A DNA stretch of 64,000 bases from Geomonas edaphica (GTDB taxonomy: Bacteria; Desulfobacterota; Desulfuromonadia; Geobacterales; Geobacteraceae), in contig NZ_SSYB01000001.1 of assembly GCF_004917075.1 (NCBI RefSeq), forward strand, positions 665,096-729,095. Direction: 5' to 3'. Below the pieces are notes generated by a model. That model was not told where the DNA came from. It saw nothing but the letters and a program-made list of their open reading frames with translations, and made no database searches. The position numbers and the translations under genes were made by a program. How positions within the stretch are numbered: the first letter of the stretch is position 1; each line of letters starts with the position of its first letter. Positions 15,714 through 24,934 of this stretch are shown here, piece after piece.

Positions 15714-17144
15714 ATGCGTTATTCGCCGCTGATTACCGACCTTTATGAGCTAACAATGCTCGCAGGCTACCATGAGCAAGGGATGCACGAACGTCCCGCC
15801 GTTTTCGACCTCTTTTTCCGTCACAACCCGTTCAAGGGTGGATACGCCGTCTTTGCCGGGTTGGAACCCGCGCTTTCCTACCTCGAGGATCTCTCCTTCA
15901 GCGAGGAGGAACTCGCCTACTTAGATAGTCTGAAACTCTTCCGCCCGTCGTTTCTCGACTACCTCGCCGATTTCCAGTTCAAAGGAAGAGTCATCGCCCC
16001 CGGTGAAGGGACCGTGGTGTTCGGCACCGAGCCGCTTGTCACCATCGAGGGGGGACTTGCCGAAGCGCAGTTCGTGGAAACAGCACTGTTGAACATCATC
16101 AACTTCCAGACCCTCGTCGCCACCAAGGCCGCGCGCATCAAACAGGCCGCCGGGGATGCCACCGTCCTCGAATTCGGCCTGAGACGGGCCCAGGGGCCCG
16201 ACGGCGGTTTGTCCGAGGCCCGGGCGGCTTACGTCGGCGGGGTGTGCAGCACGAGTAACGTTCTCGCCGGCATGCGCTACGGCATACCGGTCAGGGGTAC
16301 CCACGCCCATAGCTGGATCATGGCTTTCCCGGACGAACTCACGGCATTTCGCCGCTACGCAGACAATTTCCCGGAGAGCTGCATCCTCCTCATCGACACC
16401 TACGACACCCTCGGTAGCGGGCTCCCCAACGCGCTCACCGTGGCCCGGGAACTGCGTGAGCGTGGCCATGAACTGGTGGGGGTGCGCATCGACTCGGGCG
16501 ATCTCGCCTATCTCTCACGACAGGTCAGAAGCGCCTTCGACGCCGCAGGCTTCCCCGCTGTCAAGATCGTCGCCTCGAACGAACTGGACGAGTTGGTCAT
16601 CGAATCGATCAGAAGCGAGGGGGGCCAGGTAGACATCTACGGCGTCGGCACACGGCTCGCCACCTGCGCGGGAGAAGGAGGAGGCGCTCTCGGCGGGGTC
16701 TACAAGCTCGTGAAAATCGACGGCGAGGCGAAGCTTAAGATAACGAGCGACCTCGCGAAGTCCACCCTGCCGGACCGCAAGCGGGTGCTGCGCGCCGTGG
16801 CCCCCGACGGCTCCTTCATCCAGGATGTCATCGCCCTACATGACGAGGAGGTGCTCCCCGGAGCACAGGTATTCGACCCCGCCAATCCGATCCAGCAAAA
16901 GCGGATACCTCGGGAGGCACGACTTATAGAGTTGCGCGGCACGGTGATGGAGAACGGCAAAAGGTGCGCCCCCTCCCCCACCCTGCAAAGCTGCGCCGAG
17001 CTTTCGAACAGCGAGCTCAAACGGCTGCCCGAGGGTTGTCTGCGCCTCGTCAACCCGCACCTGTACAAGGTCTCCATCAGCCCGGGTGTCAACACGCTCC
17101 GGCTCAAATTGATGTCTCAGATCCAGAGCAGGTACGGCGAATAA
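15714..17144 (+). CDS. pncB: Nicotinate phosphoribosyltransferase
   Basis: 476 residues; AAAGGGGGC precedes the ATG. The start RYSPLITDLYELTMLAGY is characteristic of the longer bacterial/eukaryotic-type NAPRTase. The middle shows EFGLRRAQGPDGG and THAHSWIMAF, which bind nicotinate and carry the phosphorylated His (GTHAHS), and RIDSGDLAYLSR. The enzyme converts nicotinate and PRPP to nicotinate mononucleotide in NAD salvage. The pncA gene follows after 25 bases, so the two-step route from nicotinamide is encoded together. Confidence 0.95.
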   Translation: MRYSPLITDLYELTMLAGYHEQGMHERPAVFDLFFRHNPFKGGYAVFAGLEPALSYLEDLSFSEEELAYLDSLKLFRPSFLDYLADFQFKGRVIAPGEGTVVFGTEPLVTIEGGLAEAQFVETALLNIINFQTLVATKAARIKQAAGDATVLEFGLRRAQGPDGGLSEARAAYVGGVCSTSNVLAGMRYGIPVRGTHAHSWIMAFPDELTAFRRYADNFPESCILLIDTYDTLGSGLPNALTVARELRERGHELVGVRIDSGDLAYLSRQVRSAFDAAGFPAVKIVASNELDELVIESIRSEGGQVDIYGVGTRLATCAGEGGGALGGVYKLVKIDGEAKLKITSDLAKSTLPDRKRVLRAVAPDGSFIQDVIALHDEEVLPGAQVFDPANPIQQKRIPREARLIELRGTVMENGKRCAPSPTLQSCAELSNSELKRLPEGCLRLVNPHLYKVSISPGVNTLRLKLMSQIQSRYGE

Positions 17145-17169
17145 CCGCTCGCCTGCAAAGGAGGTCTCG

Positions 17170-17802
17170 ATGAAAAGAAGAGCCGCCCTTCTTGTCGTAG
17201 ATGTTCAGGTTGATTTCTGCCCCGAGGGAGCGTTGGCCGTTCCGGGCGGCGACAAGGTCCTGGCGCCGCTCAACCGTTACCTCGACCTCTTCAGCGAAGC
17301 GAGTACCCCCGTATTCGCCTCGCGGGACTGGCACCCGCCGGCCAGCAAGCATTTCCGGGAGAACGGCGGAATCTGGCCGCCGCACTGCATCCAGGGGACC
17401 GCCGGTGCCGCCTTCCACCCACGCCTGAGGTTCCCGGAGGGTACCATCGTCGTCTCGAAGGGGATGGCCGACTGGGACGACGGCTACTCCGCCATGGCAG
17501 GCGTCACGGAAAACGGCACCCCGCTTACCATGCTCTTGCACCGCATGGCCCTGGACCGCCTCTACGTCGGCGGACTCGCTACCGACTACTGCGTGAAGGA
17601 GACGGTCCTGGATGCACTAAAGGAAGGTTTTGCGGTGACACTTTTGACCGACGCGATGCGCGGCGTGGACGTTCAGCCGGGCGATTCCCACCGCGCGGCA
17701 AAGGCGATGCTGGAGGCGGGTGCCGAGGAGGCTTCCTTCGACTCGGTGCGCAGCGCGCTGACCGCGGACCGAAAGGGCGCAGGTCACGCCAAACGCGGCT
17801 AA
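17170..17802 (+). CDS. pncA: Nicotinamidase (pyrazinamidase)
   Basis: 210 residues from the ATG at 17170, with AAAGGAGGTC upstream. The isochorismatase-fold triad is visible: Asp in VVDVQVDFCPEGAL (about residue 10-13), Lys in IVVSKGM, and Cys in GGLATDYCVKETV. The metal ligands appear in SRDWHPPASKHF. It deamidates nicotinamide to nicotinate, the substrate of PncB encoded just upstream. A terminator follows at 17851. Confidence 0.94.
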   Translation: MKRRAALLVVDVQVDFCPEGALAVPGGDKVLAPLNRYLDLFSEASTPVFASRDWHPPASKHFRENGGIWPPHCIQGTAGAAFHPRLRFPEGTIVVSKGMADWDDGYSAMAGVTENGTPLTMLLHRMALDRLYVGGLATDYCVKETVLDALKEGFAVTLLTDAMRGVDVQPGDSHRAAKAMLEAGAEEASFDSVRSALTADRKGAGHAKRG

Positions 17803-17850
17803 ACCGTCGGCTTTCACAGCGTTTTTTATACCTGCACCATACAAAAATAT

Positions 17851-17890
17851 GCTCAGGGCAAAATTCCTACGCCCCCGGGCATTTTTTTTT
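17851..17890 (+). terminator. Terminator of the pncB-pncA unit
   Basis: GCTCAGGGC (17851-17859) pairs imperfectly with GCCCCCGGGC (17871-17880) and is followed by A and a run of nine T. The last two T belong to the -35 box of the next promoter. Confidence 0.65.
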
Positions 17891-17917
17891 GACAGCGGAT
17901 GGGAAACGCGCTAGATT
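17889..17917 (+). promoter_or_regulatory. Sigma-70 promoter of the DAHP synthase gene
   Basis: TTGACA (17889-17894), a 17-base spacer, then TAGATT (17912-17917), 36 bases before the start codon. The leader is too short for a classical attenuator. Confidence 0.7.
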
Positions 17918-17952
17918 ACGCCACATTAAAAACCGCTAGCGGGGAGCATACG

Positions 17953-19020
17953 ATGATTAAGACCAACAACCTGAAGATCAAAAGCATCACCCCGATCATT
18001 GCACCGACCGACCTGCGGCAGGTCTTTCCGATCTCCGTGCAGTCGGGCGCCTGCGTAACCGAGAGTCGCGCAGCCATCGCCAAGATACTGAGGGGCGAGG
18101 ACAAGAGGCTCATGGTTGTGGTCGGCCCCTGCTCGATCCACGATCCCAAGGGGGCGCTGGAGTATGCGGAGAAGCTCGCCGCCCTGTCGAAGGAAGTATC
18201 GGAAGAGCTCCTCCTCATCATGCGCGTTTACTTCGAGAAGCCGAGGACCACGGTAGGGTGGAAGGGACTCATCAACGACCCGGGCATGGACGGCACCCAC
18301 TTGATCTCCAAGGGGTTGGGCATCGCGAGGGGGCTTCTCTGCAAGGTGACCGAGATGGGACTTCCGGTAGCGACCGAGATGCTCGACCCGATCACCCCCG
18401 AGTACCTGGCCGACCTCCTTTCCTGGGGCGCCATCGGCGCGCGTACCACGGAATCGCAGACGCACCGCGAGATGGCGAGCGGGCTTTCCTTCCCGATCGG
18501 TTTCAAAAACGGCACGGACGGTAACCTGCAGATCGCCATCGACGCCATGAATGCGGCGCTCCATTCGCACAGCTTCCTCGGCATCAACCGTGACGGCCTC
18601 TCCTCCATCATCCAGACCACCGGCAACCCCGACGTCCACATGGTGCTCCGTGGCGGCAACAAGAAGCCGAACTACTATCCCGAGGACATCGCCAAAAGCG
18701 AGGAGATGCTCAAGAAGGCGGGCCTCACCCCGACCCTCATGGTGGACTGCAGCCACGGCAACTCGGAGAAGAAATACGAGCGCCAGCCCGAGGTGCTGAG
18801 AGCCGTTGTCGACCAGATCGTCGCCGGCAACCGTTCCATCTCCGGCGTGATGATCGAGAGCTACCTTAAAGACGGCAACCAGGCGTTGCCGAAGAACCTG
18901 GCCGAGCTCAAATACGGCGTATCCATCACCGACAGCTGCATCTGCTGGGAAACCACTGAGAAGGCCCTGCGCGAGGCGCACCAAAGGCTGAAGGCCTGCG
19001 GCGGGAGGAAGATCTCCTAA
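17953..19020 (+). CDS. 3-deoxy-7-phosphoheptulonate (DAHP) synthase, class I
   Basis: 355 residues from the ATG at 17953, which has GGGGAG six bases upstream; an upstream start at 17899 would overlap the promoter. Family motifs include VVVGPCSIHDPKGALEYA, RVYFEKPRTTVGWKGLINDP, GARTTESQTHREMASGLS, GFKNGTDG and MVDCSHGNSEK, supplying PEP, metal and erythrose-4-phosphate ligands. The length matches AroF/AroG/AroH of E. coli. It catalyses the first step of the shikimate pathway and feeds tryptophan synthesis, encoded just downstream on the other strand. The feedback specificity (Phe, Tyr or Trp) cannot be told here. Confidence 0.94.
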   Translation: MIKTNNLKIKSITPIIAPTDLRQVFPISVQSGACVTESRAAIAKILRGEDKRLMVVVGPCSIHDPKGALEYAEKLAALSKEVSEELLLIMRVYFEKPRTTVGWKGLINDPGMDGTHLISKGLGIARGLLCKVTEMGLPVATEMLDPITPEYLADLLSWGAIGARTTESQTHREMASGLSFPIGFKNGTDGNLQIAIDAMNAALHSHSFLGINRDGLSSIIQTTGNPDVHMVLRGGNKKPNYYPEDIAKSEEMLKKAGLTPTLMVDCSHGNSEKKYERQPEVLRAVVDQIVAGNRSISGVMIESYLKDGNQALPKNLAELKYGVSITDSCICWETTEKALREAHQRLKACGGRKIS

Positions 19021-19037
19021 CGCCCCCCTACAGATGC

Positions 19038-19151
19038 ATTAACGCAAAGACGCAAAGGCGCGGAGACGCAAAGGAAAAGCGGGTTTGGTTTTGCAGTTTC
19101 CATCCAGAAGGTTTTCTTTGCGACTTGGCGGCTTTTTCGTCTTTGCGTTGA
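19038..19151. repeat. Inverted intergenic repeat of the ACGCAAAG type
   Basis: ACGCAAAG occurs three times at 19041-19073, and its reverse complement CTTTGCG appears twice at 19116-19148, giving a large imperfect inverted repeat. It fills the gap after the DAHP synthase gene; the rest of the 242-base gap is the terminator at 19205. Confidence 0.6.
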
Positions 19152-19204
19152 AGCTTTAAAAAGGCTGAAACCCTTCAAAAGCAAAAGGCACAATATTCAA
19201 ACCA

Positions 19205-19242
19205 TAAAAAAAGCCCCCCGGCGGACGCCGGGGGGCTTTTTC
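19205..19242. terminator. Bidirectional terminator between the DAHP synthase gene and serA
   Basis: AAGCCCCCCGGC (19211-19222) and GCCGGGGGGCTT (19227-19238) form a perfect 12-bp stem, with an A-run before and a T-run after. It serves both convergent units. Confidence 0.85.
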
Positions 19243-19262
19243 GTTCTGCAGCTATCGCAACA

Positions 19263-20861
19263 CTACTTCGCGGTGACGAGGTAGAGCGGTTTGACGAAGT
19301 TGGCTTCGGTCGCCTCCCTCACCTCTTGAACGACCTCGGCAGGGACTGCGGAGTCGAGGGAGAGGATGACCATCGCCTCTCCTTTCTTCTCGCGGCGCCC
19401 GAGGTTCATGGCGGCGATGTTGATCTCGTGCTTGCCGAGGATGGTGCCGATCTTGCCGATGATGCCCGGGCGGTCGCCGTAGGCAAGAAGCAGCATGTGC
19501 TCCTCCGGACGGAAGTCCATCTGGTAGTCGCGCAGCTTCACGATGCGCGGCACACCTTCGAACGCGGTGCCAGAGATCAGGCGTTTCTCGCCGGAGCCCT
19601 CGATGGTCACGGTGATCATGTTGGAGAAATCATCGGAGTGGGTGCTCTTCACCTCTTCGATCACGATCCCCATGTTGTCCGCGACGAGCTGAGCGTTGAC
19701 CATGTTGACTTCCTGCTCGACCCGGCGGTTAAGCAGCGAAGCGAGGCCGCAGACGGTGATCGGGGTGCAGTCGTACTGGGCGAGACCGCCGGTGTAGGTG
19801 AAGGTGATCTTGTTCAGGTTGGTGTCGACCAGTTGGATGATGAAGTCGGCCAGCACGTTCACGAGGTTCAGGTACGGACGCATCTGCCCCATGAGGGAGG
19901 CGTCGAACTTCGGGATGTTGATGGCGTTCTCGATCGGCTGCTCGTCCATGTAGCGCAGGATTTCCTTGGCCACGTCGACGGCGACGTTCACCTGAGCCTC
20001 GAAGGTGTTGGCGCCCAGGTGCGGGGTGACGACCATCTTCTCGTGACCGATGAGCTTTTTGAGGACCTCGCTGTCGGGCGGCTCCTGGCTCCAAACGTCG
20101 AAGGCTGCACCGGCTACGCGGCCGGAGTCGAGGGCTTCCAGCATCGCCTCTTCGTTGATGATCCCGCCGCGGGCGGCGTTGATGATGATCACGCCGTCCT
20201 TCGTGGCTGCGAGCTCCTTCTTGCCGATCATGTTGTGCGTTTCACTGGTGAGCGGGGTGTGCACGGTGATGATGTCGCAGTTCTTGATGATCTCGTCGAG
20301 AGTGACCAGCTTGACGCCGAGGTCGTGGGCGCGCTTCTCGGCGATGTACGGGTCGCAGGCGAGGACCTCGCACTCGAACGCCTTCAGGCGGGTGGCGACG
20401 CGGCCGCCGACCTTACCGAGGCCGATGACGCCTGCGGTCCGCCCTTTGAGCTCAAAGCCGGTGAAGGGGGCGCGTTTCCAAGCGCCGCCCTTAAGGGAGT
20501 TGTTCGCCTTGGTGACGTTGCGGCAGAAGGAAAGAAGCAGCGCCATGGCGTGTTCGGCGGCGCTGTTGGTGTTGCCGAAGGGGGCGTTGACCACGATGAC
20601 GCCTTTGGCGGAGGCATAGTCAACGTCGACGTTGTCGACGCCTACACCGGCTCGGGCGACGAGCTTCAGGTTGGTCGCTGCGTCGAGCAGGGGCTTGTCA
20701 ACGGTGGTGCCGCTTCTGGTGATGATAACGTCGTAATCACCAATGATCGAGTAAAGCTCTTCTTTCTTCAGTCCCAGCTTGATGTCCATCTGCACGCGCG
20801 GGTCACGCTGCAAAATCGCCAGTCCTTCCTGAGCCACCTCATCGGTTACGATAATCTTCAT
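19263..20861 (-). CDS. serA: D-3-phosphoglycerate dehydrogenase
   Basis: 532 residues, the long form; AAAGGAGT precedes the ATG at 20861. The substrate/NAD part shows RAGVGVDNVD, GLGKVGGRVATRLKAF (about 145-160) and TPHLGANT with the catalytic His. The C-terminal 200 residues comprise the intervening ASB domain and a terminal ACT domain (about 455-530), which in related enzymes mediates serine feedback. It oxidises 3-phosphoglycerate in the first step of serine synthesis. Serine is the co-substrate of tryptophan synthase, which fits its place directly after trpF. Confidence 0.96.
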   Translation of the reverse strand: MKIIVTDEVAQEGLAILQRDPRVQMDIKLGLKKEELYSIIGDYDVIITRSGTTVDKPLLDAATNLKLVARAGVGVDNVDVDYASAKGVIVVNAPFGNTNSAAEHAMALLLSFCRNVTKANNSLKGGAWKRAPFTGFELKGRTAGVIGLGKVGGRVATRLKAFECEVLACDPYIAEKRAHDLGVKLVTLDEIIKNCDIITVHTPLTSETHNMIGKKELAATKDGVIIINAARGGIINEEAMLEALDSGRVAGAAFDVWSQEPPDSEVLKKLIGHEKMVVTPHLGANTFEAQVNVAVDVAKEILRYMDEQPIENAINIPKFDASLMGQMRPYLNLVNVLADFIIQLVDTNLNKITFTYTGGLAQYDCTPITVCGLASLLNRRVEQEVNMVNAQLVADNMGIVIEEVKSTHSDDFSNMITVTIEGSGEKRLISGTAFEGVPRIVKLRDYQMDFRPEEHMLLLAYGDRPGIIGKIGTILGKHEINIAAMNLGRREKKGEAMVILSLDSAVPAEVVQEVREATEANFVKPLYLVTAK

Positions 20862-20887
20862 TGCCACTCCTTTGCTTTGGGTTAGAA

Positions 20888-20927
20888 ACCGTTCTACGTT
20901 CAACGTTCTACGTCTAAATTCTACGTC
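20888..20927. repeat. Short TTCTACGT repeats
   Basis: TTCTACGT occurs at 20892, 20906 and 20919 in the 74-base gap between trpF and serA, with a related TTCAACGT between the first two. The spacing is 13-14 bases. Confidence 0.5.
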
Positions 20928-20935
20928 ACACCGCA

Positions 20936-21556
20936 TCAGATCGGGTGCGGATGTTTTGCCAGTTGGATGAAGCGCCGCACCTTGTCGGGGTCCTTTAGGC
21001 CTGGCGATGCTTCGACGCCGCTTGATACATCGACGCCATAGGGACGCACCTGTGTCACGGCGGCGGCGATGTTGTCAGGGGTGAGCCCTCCGGCAAGGAC
21101 GATGGGGCCGTGCTCCTTGGCGGCAATGGCGCATTCCCAGTCGAACACCTCACCCGTCCCCCCGTGGGCGTTGGGCGAGTACGCGTCCAGCAGGTAGGCG
21201 GCCACATGGAATTCCGGCAGCGGAACGAGACTTTCGGGCCCACGGACACGGAATGCCTTCATGACGCGACGCCGCACCAGCCGGCAAAACTCGGGGCTCT
21301 CCTCGCCGTGCAGTTGTACGATGTCGAGCCCACAGCGGTCGGCGGTTCGGTTCACCACGTCCAGATCGGCGTTGACGAAAAGACCCACGACCTGCACGAG
21401 CGGAGGGAGCTTGGCGATGATCCCCGCCGCAGCCTCCGGGGTGACGTAACGGGGGGACTTCTCGAAGAAGACAAACCCCAGGGCGTCGGCTCCGGCATCC
21501 ACCGCCATGAGAGCATCGTCCACCGATGTTATGCCACAGATCTTGACCTTTGTCAT
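20936..21556 (-). CDS. trpF: Phosphoribosylanthranilate isomerase
   Basis: 206 residues, a complete TIM barrel. It starts TKVKICGITSVDDALMAVDA, with the catalytic Cys at about residue 7; the catalytic Asp lies in the later LLDAYSPN segment. The phosphate-binding end reads LAGGLTPDNIAAAV and GVDVSSGVEASPGLKD. It converts phosphoribosylanthranilate to CdRP, the substrate of TrpC. It lies downstream of trpB and upstream of serA in the minus-strand trp cluster. Confidence 0.95.
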   Translation of the reverse strand: MTKVKICGITSVDDALMAVDAGADALGFVFFEKSPRYVTPEAAAGIIAKLPPLVQVVGLFVNADLDVVNRTADRCGLDIVQLHGEESPEFCRLVRRRVMKAFRVRGPESLVPLPEFHVAAYLLDAYSPNAHGGTGEVFDWECAIAAKEHGPIVLAGGLTPDNIAAAVTQVRPYGVDVSSGVEASPGLKDPDKVRRFIQLAKHPHPI

Positions 21557-21614
21557 GGGCGTATACCCTTAGAATTGTTCAATTTACCGACATCGGCCAG
21601 CCGAAGCTAAACTT

Positions 21615-22970
21615 CTAAAGACTTACCTTGGGCAGCCTTTCTAACGACTGGCGGATCGACTCCTCGGGGTACTCATAGTCTTCGAGCTTCCCGGAGAGGT
21701 ACGCATCGTAAGCCATCATGTCGAGCTGACCGTGGCCGGAGAGACCGAAGAGGATGGTCTTCTCCTTCCCCTCCTCCTTGGCAAGCACCGCTTCGTCGAT
21801 GGCGGCACGCAGCGCGTGGGAGGACTCGGGCGCTGGAACGATCCCCTCAGTCCTGGCGAAAAGAAGCGCCCCTTCGAAGCAGGCATTCTGCTTGTACGCC
21901 TTCGCTTCGATCTCGCCGGCGTGGTAGAGCTGCGAGATGAGCGCGGATTCGCCGTGGTAACGAAGCCCGCCCGCGTGAATTCCCGGCGGCATGAAGTCAT
22001 GACCCAGGGTGTACATCTTGGTAATCGGCGCAAGCTTCGCGGTGTCACCGTAGTCGAAGGCGTAGACCCCCTTGGTGAGGGTCGGGCAGGAGGCAGGCTC
22101 GACCGCGAGGCAGCGCACCTTCTTGCCGTTCGCCCGGTCACTAAGGAACGGGAAGGCAAGCCCTGCGAAGTTGGAACCGCCACCGCAGCAGGCGATGACC
22201 ACGTCCGGGTAGTCCTGCGCGAGCGCCATCTGCTCTTTTGCCTCAAGACCGATCACGGTCTGGTGCAAACAAACGTGGTTCAAGACGCTTCCGAGCGCGT
22301 AGTTTGTATCATCGTGGGTCGCCGCGTCCTCGACCGCCTCGGAGATGGCGATGCCGAGGCTACCAAGGTTGTCCGGGTCGTGCGCGAGGATGGTGCGCCC
22401 GGCGTTGGTGAACTCGGAGGGGGACGGGATCACCGTCGCGCCCCAAAGCTGCATCATGCTCTTTCTGTACGGCTTCTGCGTGCAGGAGACCTTGACCATG
22501 TAGATGGTGCACTCCAGACCGAACATGGAGCAGGCAAGGGCGAGCGAGCTCCCCCACTGCCCTGCGCCGGTCTCAGTGGCGAGCCTGCGGATGCCGGCCT
22601 GCTTGTTGTACCAGGCCTGTGGGATGGCGCTGTTCGGCTTGTGCGAACCGGCCGGCGACACCCCTTCGTATTTGTAGTAGATCTTCGCGGGGGTCCCAAG
22701 CGCCTGCTCGAGCCTGTGGGCACGGAAAAGCGGGGACGGACGCCAGATACGGTATTTCTCACGCACCTCGTCCGGGATATCGATCCAGCGCTGGGTCGAC
22801 ATCTCCTGCTCGATGAGCGACATCGGGAAGATCGCGGTCATGTCCTCGGGGGTGACCGGCTTCAAGGTCGCCGGGTTGATCACCGGCTGGAGTGGACCCG
22901 GCATGTCGGGGATGATGTTGTACCACTGTTTCGGGATGCGCGATTCATCAAGCAGGAACTTGGTATTCAT
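21615..22970 (-). CDS. trpB: Tryptophan synthase beta chain, TrpB2 type
   Basis: 451 residues, longer than a standard TrpB of about 395-400. AAAAGGAGAG precedes the ATG. The PLP lysine is in AGSHKPNSA (about residue 110) and the phosphate loop is [13 protein letters not shown]. The N-terminal [19 protein letters not shown] segment and the GRPSPL-like [12 protein letters not shown] are typical of the TrpB2 subgroup, which condenses indole with serine or phosphoserine without a tight TrpA partner. No trpA occurs in the window, so either TrpA and a TrpB1 lie elsewhere or this enzyme works on free indole. The PLP fold assignment is certain; the role in this operon is inferred. Confidence 0.93.
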   Translation of the reverse strand: MNTKFLLDESRIPKQWYNIIPDMPGPLQPVINPATLKPVTPEDMTAIFPMSLIEQEMSTQRWIDIPDEVREKYRIWRPSPLFRAHRLEQALGTPAKIYYKYEGVSPAGSHKPNSAIPQAWYNKQAGIRRLATETGAGQWGSSLALACSMFGLECTIYMVKVSCTQKPYRKSMMQLWGATVIPSPSEFTNAGRTILAHDPDNLGSLGIAISEAVEDAATHDDTNYALGSVLNHVCLHQTVIGLEAKEQMALAQDYPDVVIACCGGGSNFAGLAFPFLSDRANGKKVRCLAVEPASCPTLTKGVYAFDYGDTAKLAPITKMYTLGHDFMPPGIHAGGLRYHGESALISQLYHAGEIEAKAYKQNACFEGALLFARTEGIVPAPESSHALRAAIDEAVLAKEEGKEKTILFGLSGHGQLDMMAYDAYLSGKLEDYEYPEESIRQSLERLPKVSL

Positions 22971-23017
22971 AGCCTCTCCTTTTCAGTTGGAACATTGCAT
23001 TCCATAATACGGGCGCC

Positions 23018-23818
23018 CTACCCCACCAGTTCGGCGAGTTTCGCCCCCACGTCGGTCTCTCGCATGAGCGATTCGCCGATCAGGAAGGCGTGCAGCCCCT
23101 TTTCCATCAGGTGCACGATCTCCTCGCGGTTGTTGATGCCGCTCTCCGCGACGATGATGCGCCCCGCGGGAACCATGGCGGCAAGCCGCTCGGAGGTGGC
23201 GATATCGACCTCGAAGGTGCGCAGGTTCCGGTTGTTGATGCCGATCATGCTGCAGTCGGTCTGCAGCGCCATCTCGAGCTCGTGCTCGTCGTGCACCTCG
23301 AGGAGCACGTCCATGGAAAGGTCGCGGGCAAGGGCGTGGAAGTCACGCAGCTGCGGCACGTCGAGCATGGCGGCGATAAGGAGAATGGCATCGGCCCCGG
23401 CGGCGCGGGCCTGGTAGATCTGGTAGGGATCGAAGATGAAGTCCTTGCGCAGCAAGGGGAGCGAGACCTGTTCACGGATCAGGGCTAAGTAGCTCAGGTG
23501 CCCCATGAAGAAGTGTTCGTCGGTAAGCACGGAAAGACAGGTGGCGCCGTTATCCTGGTAGGTAGTGGCGATCTGCAGCGGATCGAAATCGGCCCGGATC
23601 AGCCCCTTGGACGGGGAGCCCTTCTTGACCTCGGCGATGATGGGAGTCCACCCGGAGCCGAGTGCGTTGATGATGGCGTTCTGGAAACCGCGCGGGGTGT
23701 CCTCCAGATCGTCCAGACGGTCCATGATCTCATTGAGCGGTACGGCGGTCATCGCCGCTTCCAGCTCGCCCTGCTTGTGGTCCACGATCTTCTTCAGTAC
23801 GTCTGGTACCTTTGTCAT
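23018..23818 (-). CDS. trpC: Indole-3-glycerol phosphate synthase
   Basis: 266 residues, a single-function TrpC. Motifs of the active site are present: PIIAEVKKGSPSKGLI (about 58-73), LPLLRKDFIFDPYQIYQARA, IGINNRNLRTFEVD and VAESGINNREEI. It closes the indole ring from CdRP, supplying indole-glycerol phosphate. The ATG lies 3 bases after the trpD stop, so the two are coupled. Confidence 0.95.
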   Translation of the reverse strand: MTKVPDVLKKIVDHKQGELEAAMTAVPLNEIMDRLDDLEDTPRGFQNAIINALGSGWTPIIAEVKKGSPSKGLIRADFDPLQIATTYQDNGATCLSVLTDEHFFMGHLSYLALIREQVSLPLLRKDFIFDPYQIYQARAAGADAILLIAAMLDVPQLRDFHALARDLSMDVLLEVHDEHELEMALQTDCSMIGINNRNLRTFEVDIATSERLAAMVPAGRIIVAESGINNREEIVHLMEKGLHAFLIGESLMRETDVGAKLAELVG

Positions 23819-23821
23819 CTG

Positions 23822-24880
23822 CTACTCCACCTCGTTGGTGAGCGCTACGAGCCGCTCCAACTGTTTAAGGCCACTGCCGGAATCGATGGTCTCGGTGGCG
23901 AGCCTGATCCCCTCGGCGACGTCCTGAACCTTTCCGGCCGCAAGCAGTGCGTAGGCCGCGTTCAAAAGCACGATCCGGCGCTTGGCGCCGTCCTTGCCGG
24001 AGAGGATATCCCGGACGATAACGGCGTTGCCTTGTGCGTCGCCGCCATGCAGTTCGGTCAGCGGCGCGCGATCGAGGCCGAACTGCTCAGGGGTGATCTT
24101 GTACACCCTGACACCATCAGGTCCGACTTCGCCTATGGTGCTCTCGCCGGTAAGGGTAACCTCGTCCATCCCGTCGCAGCCGTGCACCACGTAACCGCGG
24201 CGGCACCCAAGTTTCTTGAGCACGTGGGCGAGCTTTTCGACCAGATCCTCGCGGTAGACGCCGAGCACCTGGCAGTCGGCCGCGGCCGGGTTGGTGAGCG
24301 GGCCCAGGATGTTGAAGATGGTGCGGACGCCGATCTCGCGGCGCGGGCCAATGGCGTGCTTCATGGCGCCGTGCAAGGCCGGGGCGTATAAAAAGCCGAT
24401 GCCGATCTCGGCGATGCTGCGCTCAACCGTTTCGGGGGTTACGTTCAGGTTCACGCCGAGCGCTTCGAGGACGTCCGCCGAGCCGCAGGAGGAAGAAACC
24501 GCGCGGTTACCGTGTTTGGCGACTTTGACGCCGCAGGCGGAGACGATGAAGGCGACGGTGGTGGAGATGTTGAAGGAGTTGGTGCCGGAGCCGCCGGTAC
24601 CGCAGGTGTCGAGGATGGTCTCACGATCGAGGTTGATGTCGTCGCGGTCGATGCCGAGGACACTTTTGCCGACCCGGATCGGCATGGCCCGGTCGCGCAT
24701 GACCCGCGCGGCGCCCGTGATCTCGTCGACCGTCTCCCCCTTCATCCTGAGGGCGGTGATGAAGGAGGCTATCTGCGCGGGCGTGGCGCCACCGGACATG
24801 ATCTGGTCCATCACCTCGATCATCTCCGCCTCGCTCAGGTCCTCCCTCTCGACGACACGTGCTATTGCCTTGCGAATCAT
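23822..24880 (-). CDS. trpD: Anthranilate phosphoribosyltransferase
   Basis: 352 residues. The PRPP loop reads [17 protein letters not shown] (about 91-107). The anthranilate-binding segment includes KHGNRAVSS, and GPLTNPAA is conserved. Start [19 protein letters not shown] is typical of the helical N-terminal domain. It joins anthranilate to PRPP. It is a separate gene from trpG, unlike the fused enteric TrpGD. Confidence 0.96.
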   Translation of the reverse strand: MIRKAIARVVEREDLSEAEMIEVMDQIMSGGATPAQIASFITALRMKGETVDEITGAARVMRDRAMPIRVGKSVLGIDRDDINLDRETILDTCGTGGSGTNSFNISTTVAFIVSACGVKVAKHGNRAVSSSCGSADVLEALGVNLNVTPETVERSIAEIGIGFLYAPALHGAMKHAIGPRREIGVRTIFNILGPLTNPAAADCQVLGVYREDLVEKLAHVLKKLGCRRGYVVHGCDGMDEVTLTGESTIGEVGPDGVRVYKITPEQFGLDRAPLTELHGGDAQGNAVIVRDILSGKDGAKRRIVLLNAAYALLAAGKVQDVAEGIRLATETIDSGSGLKQLERLVALTNEVE

Positions 24881-24934
24881 AGCGACTCCTTCACAAAAGA
24901 ATTTAAAGGCCGGGAGAGCTGCCCCGGCCGGATA

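Noticed and set aside
19326..20885. 519-codon plus-strand ORF opposite serA
   Set aside because: It is an antisense shadow of a GC-rich gene; SerA motifs are intact on the minus strand. Similar shadows lie opposite htpG (34240-35910), the 1009-residue kinase (37662-39278) and the HD-GYP and DppD-like genes (58893-60848).
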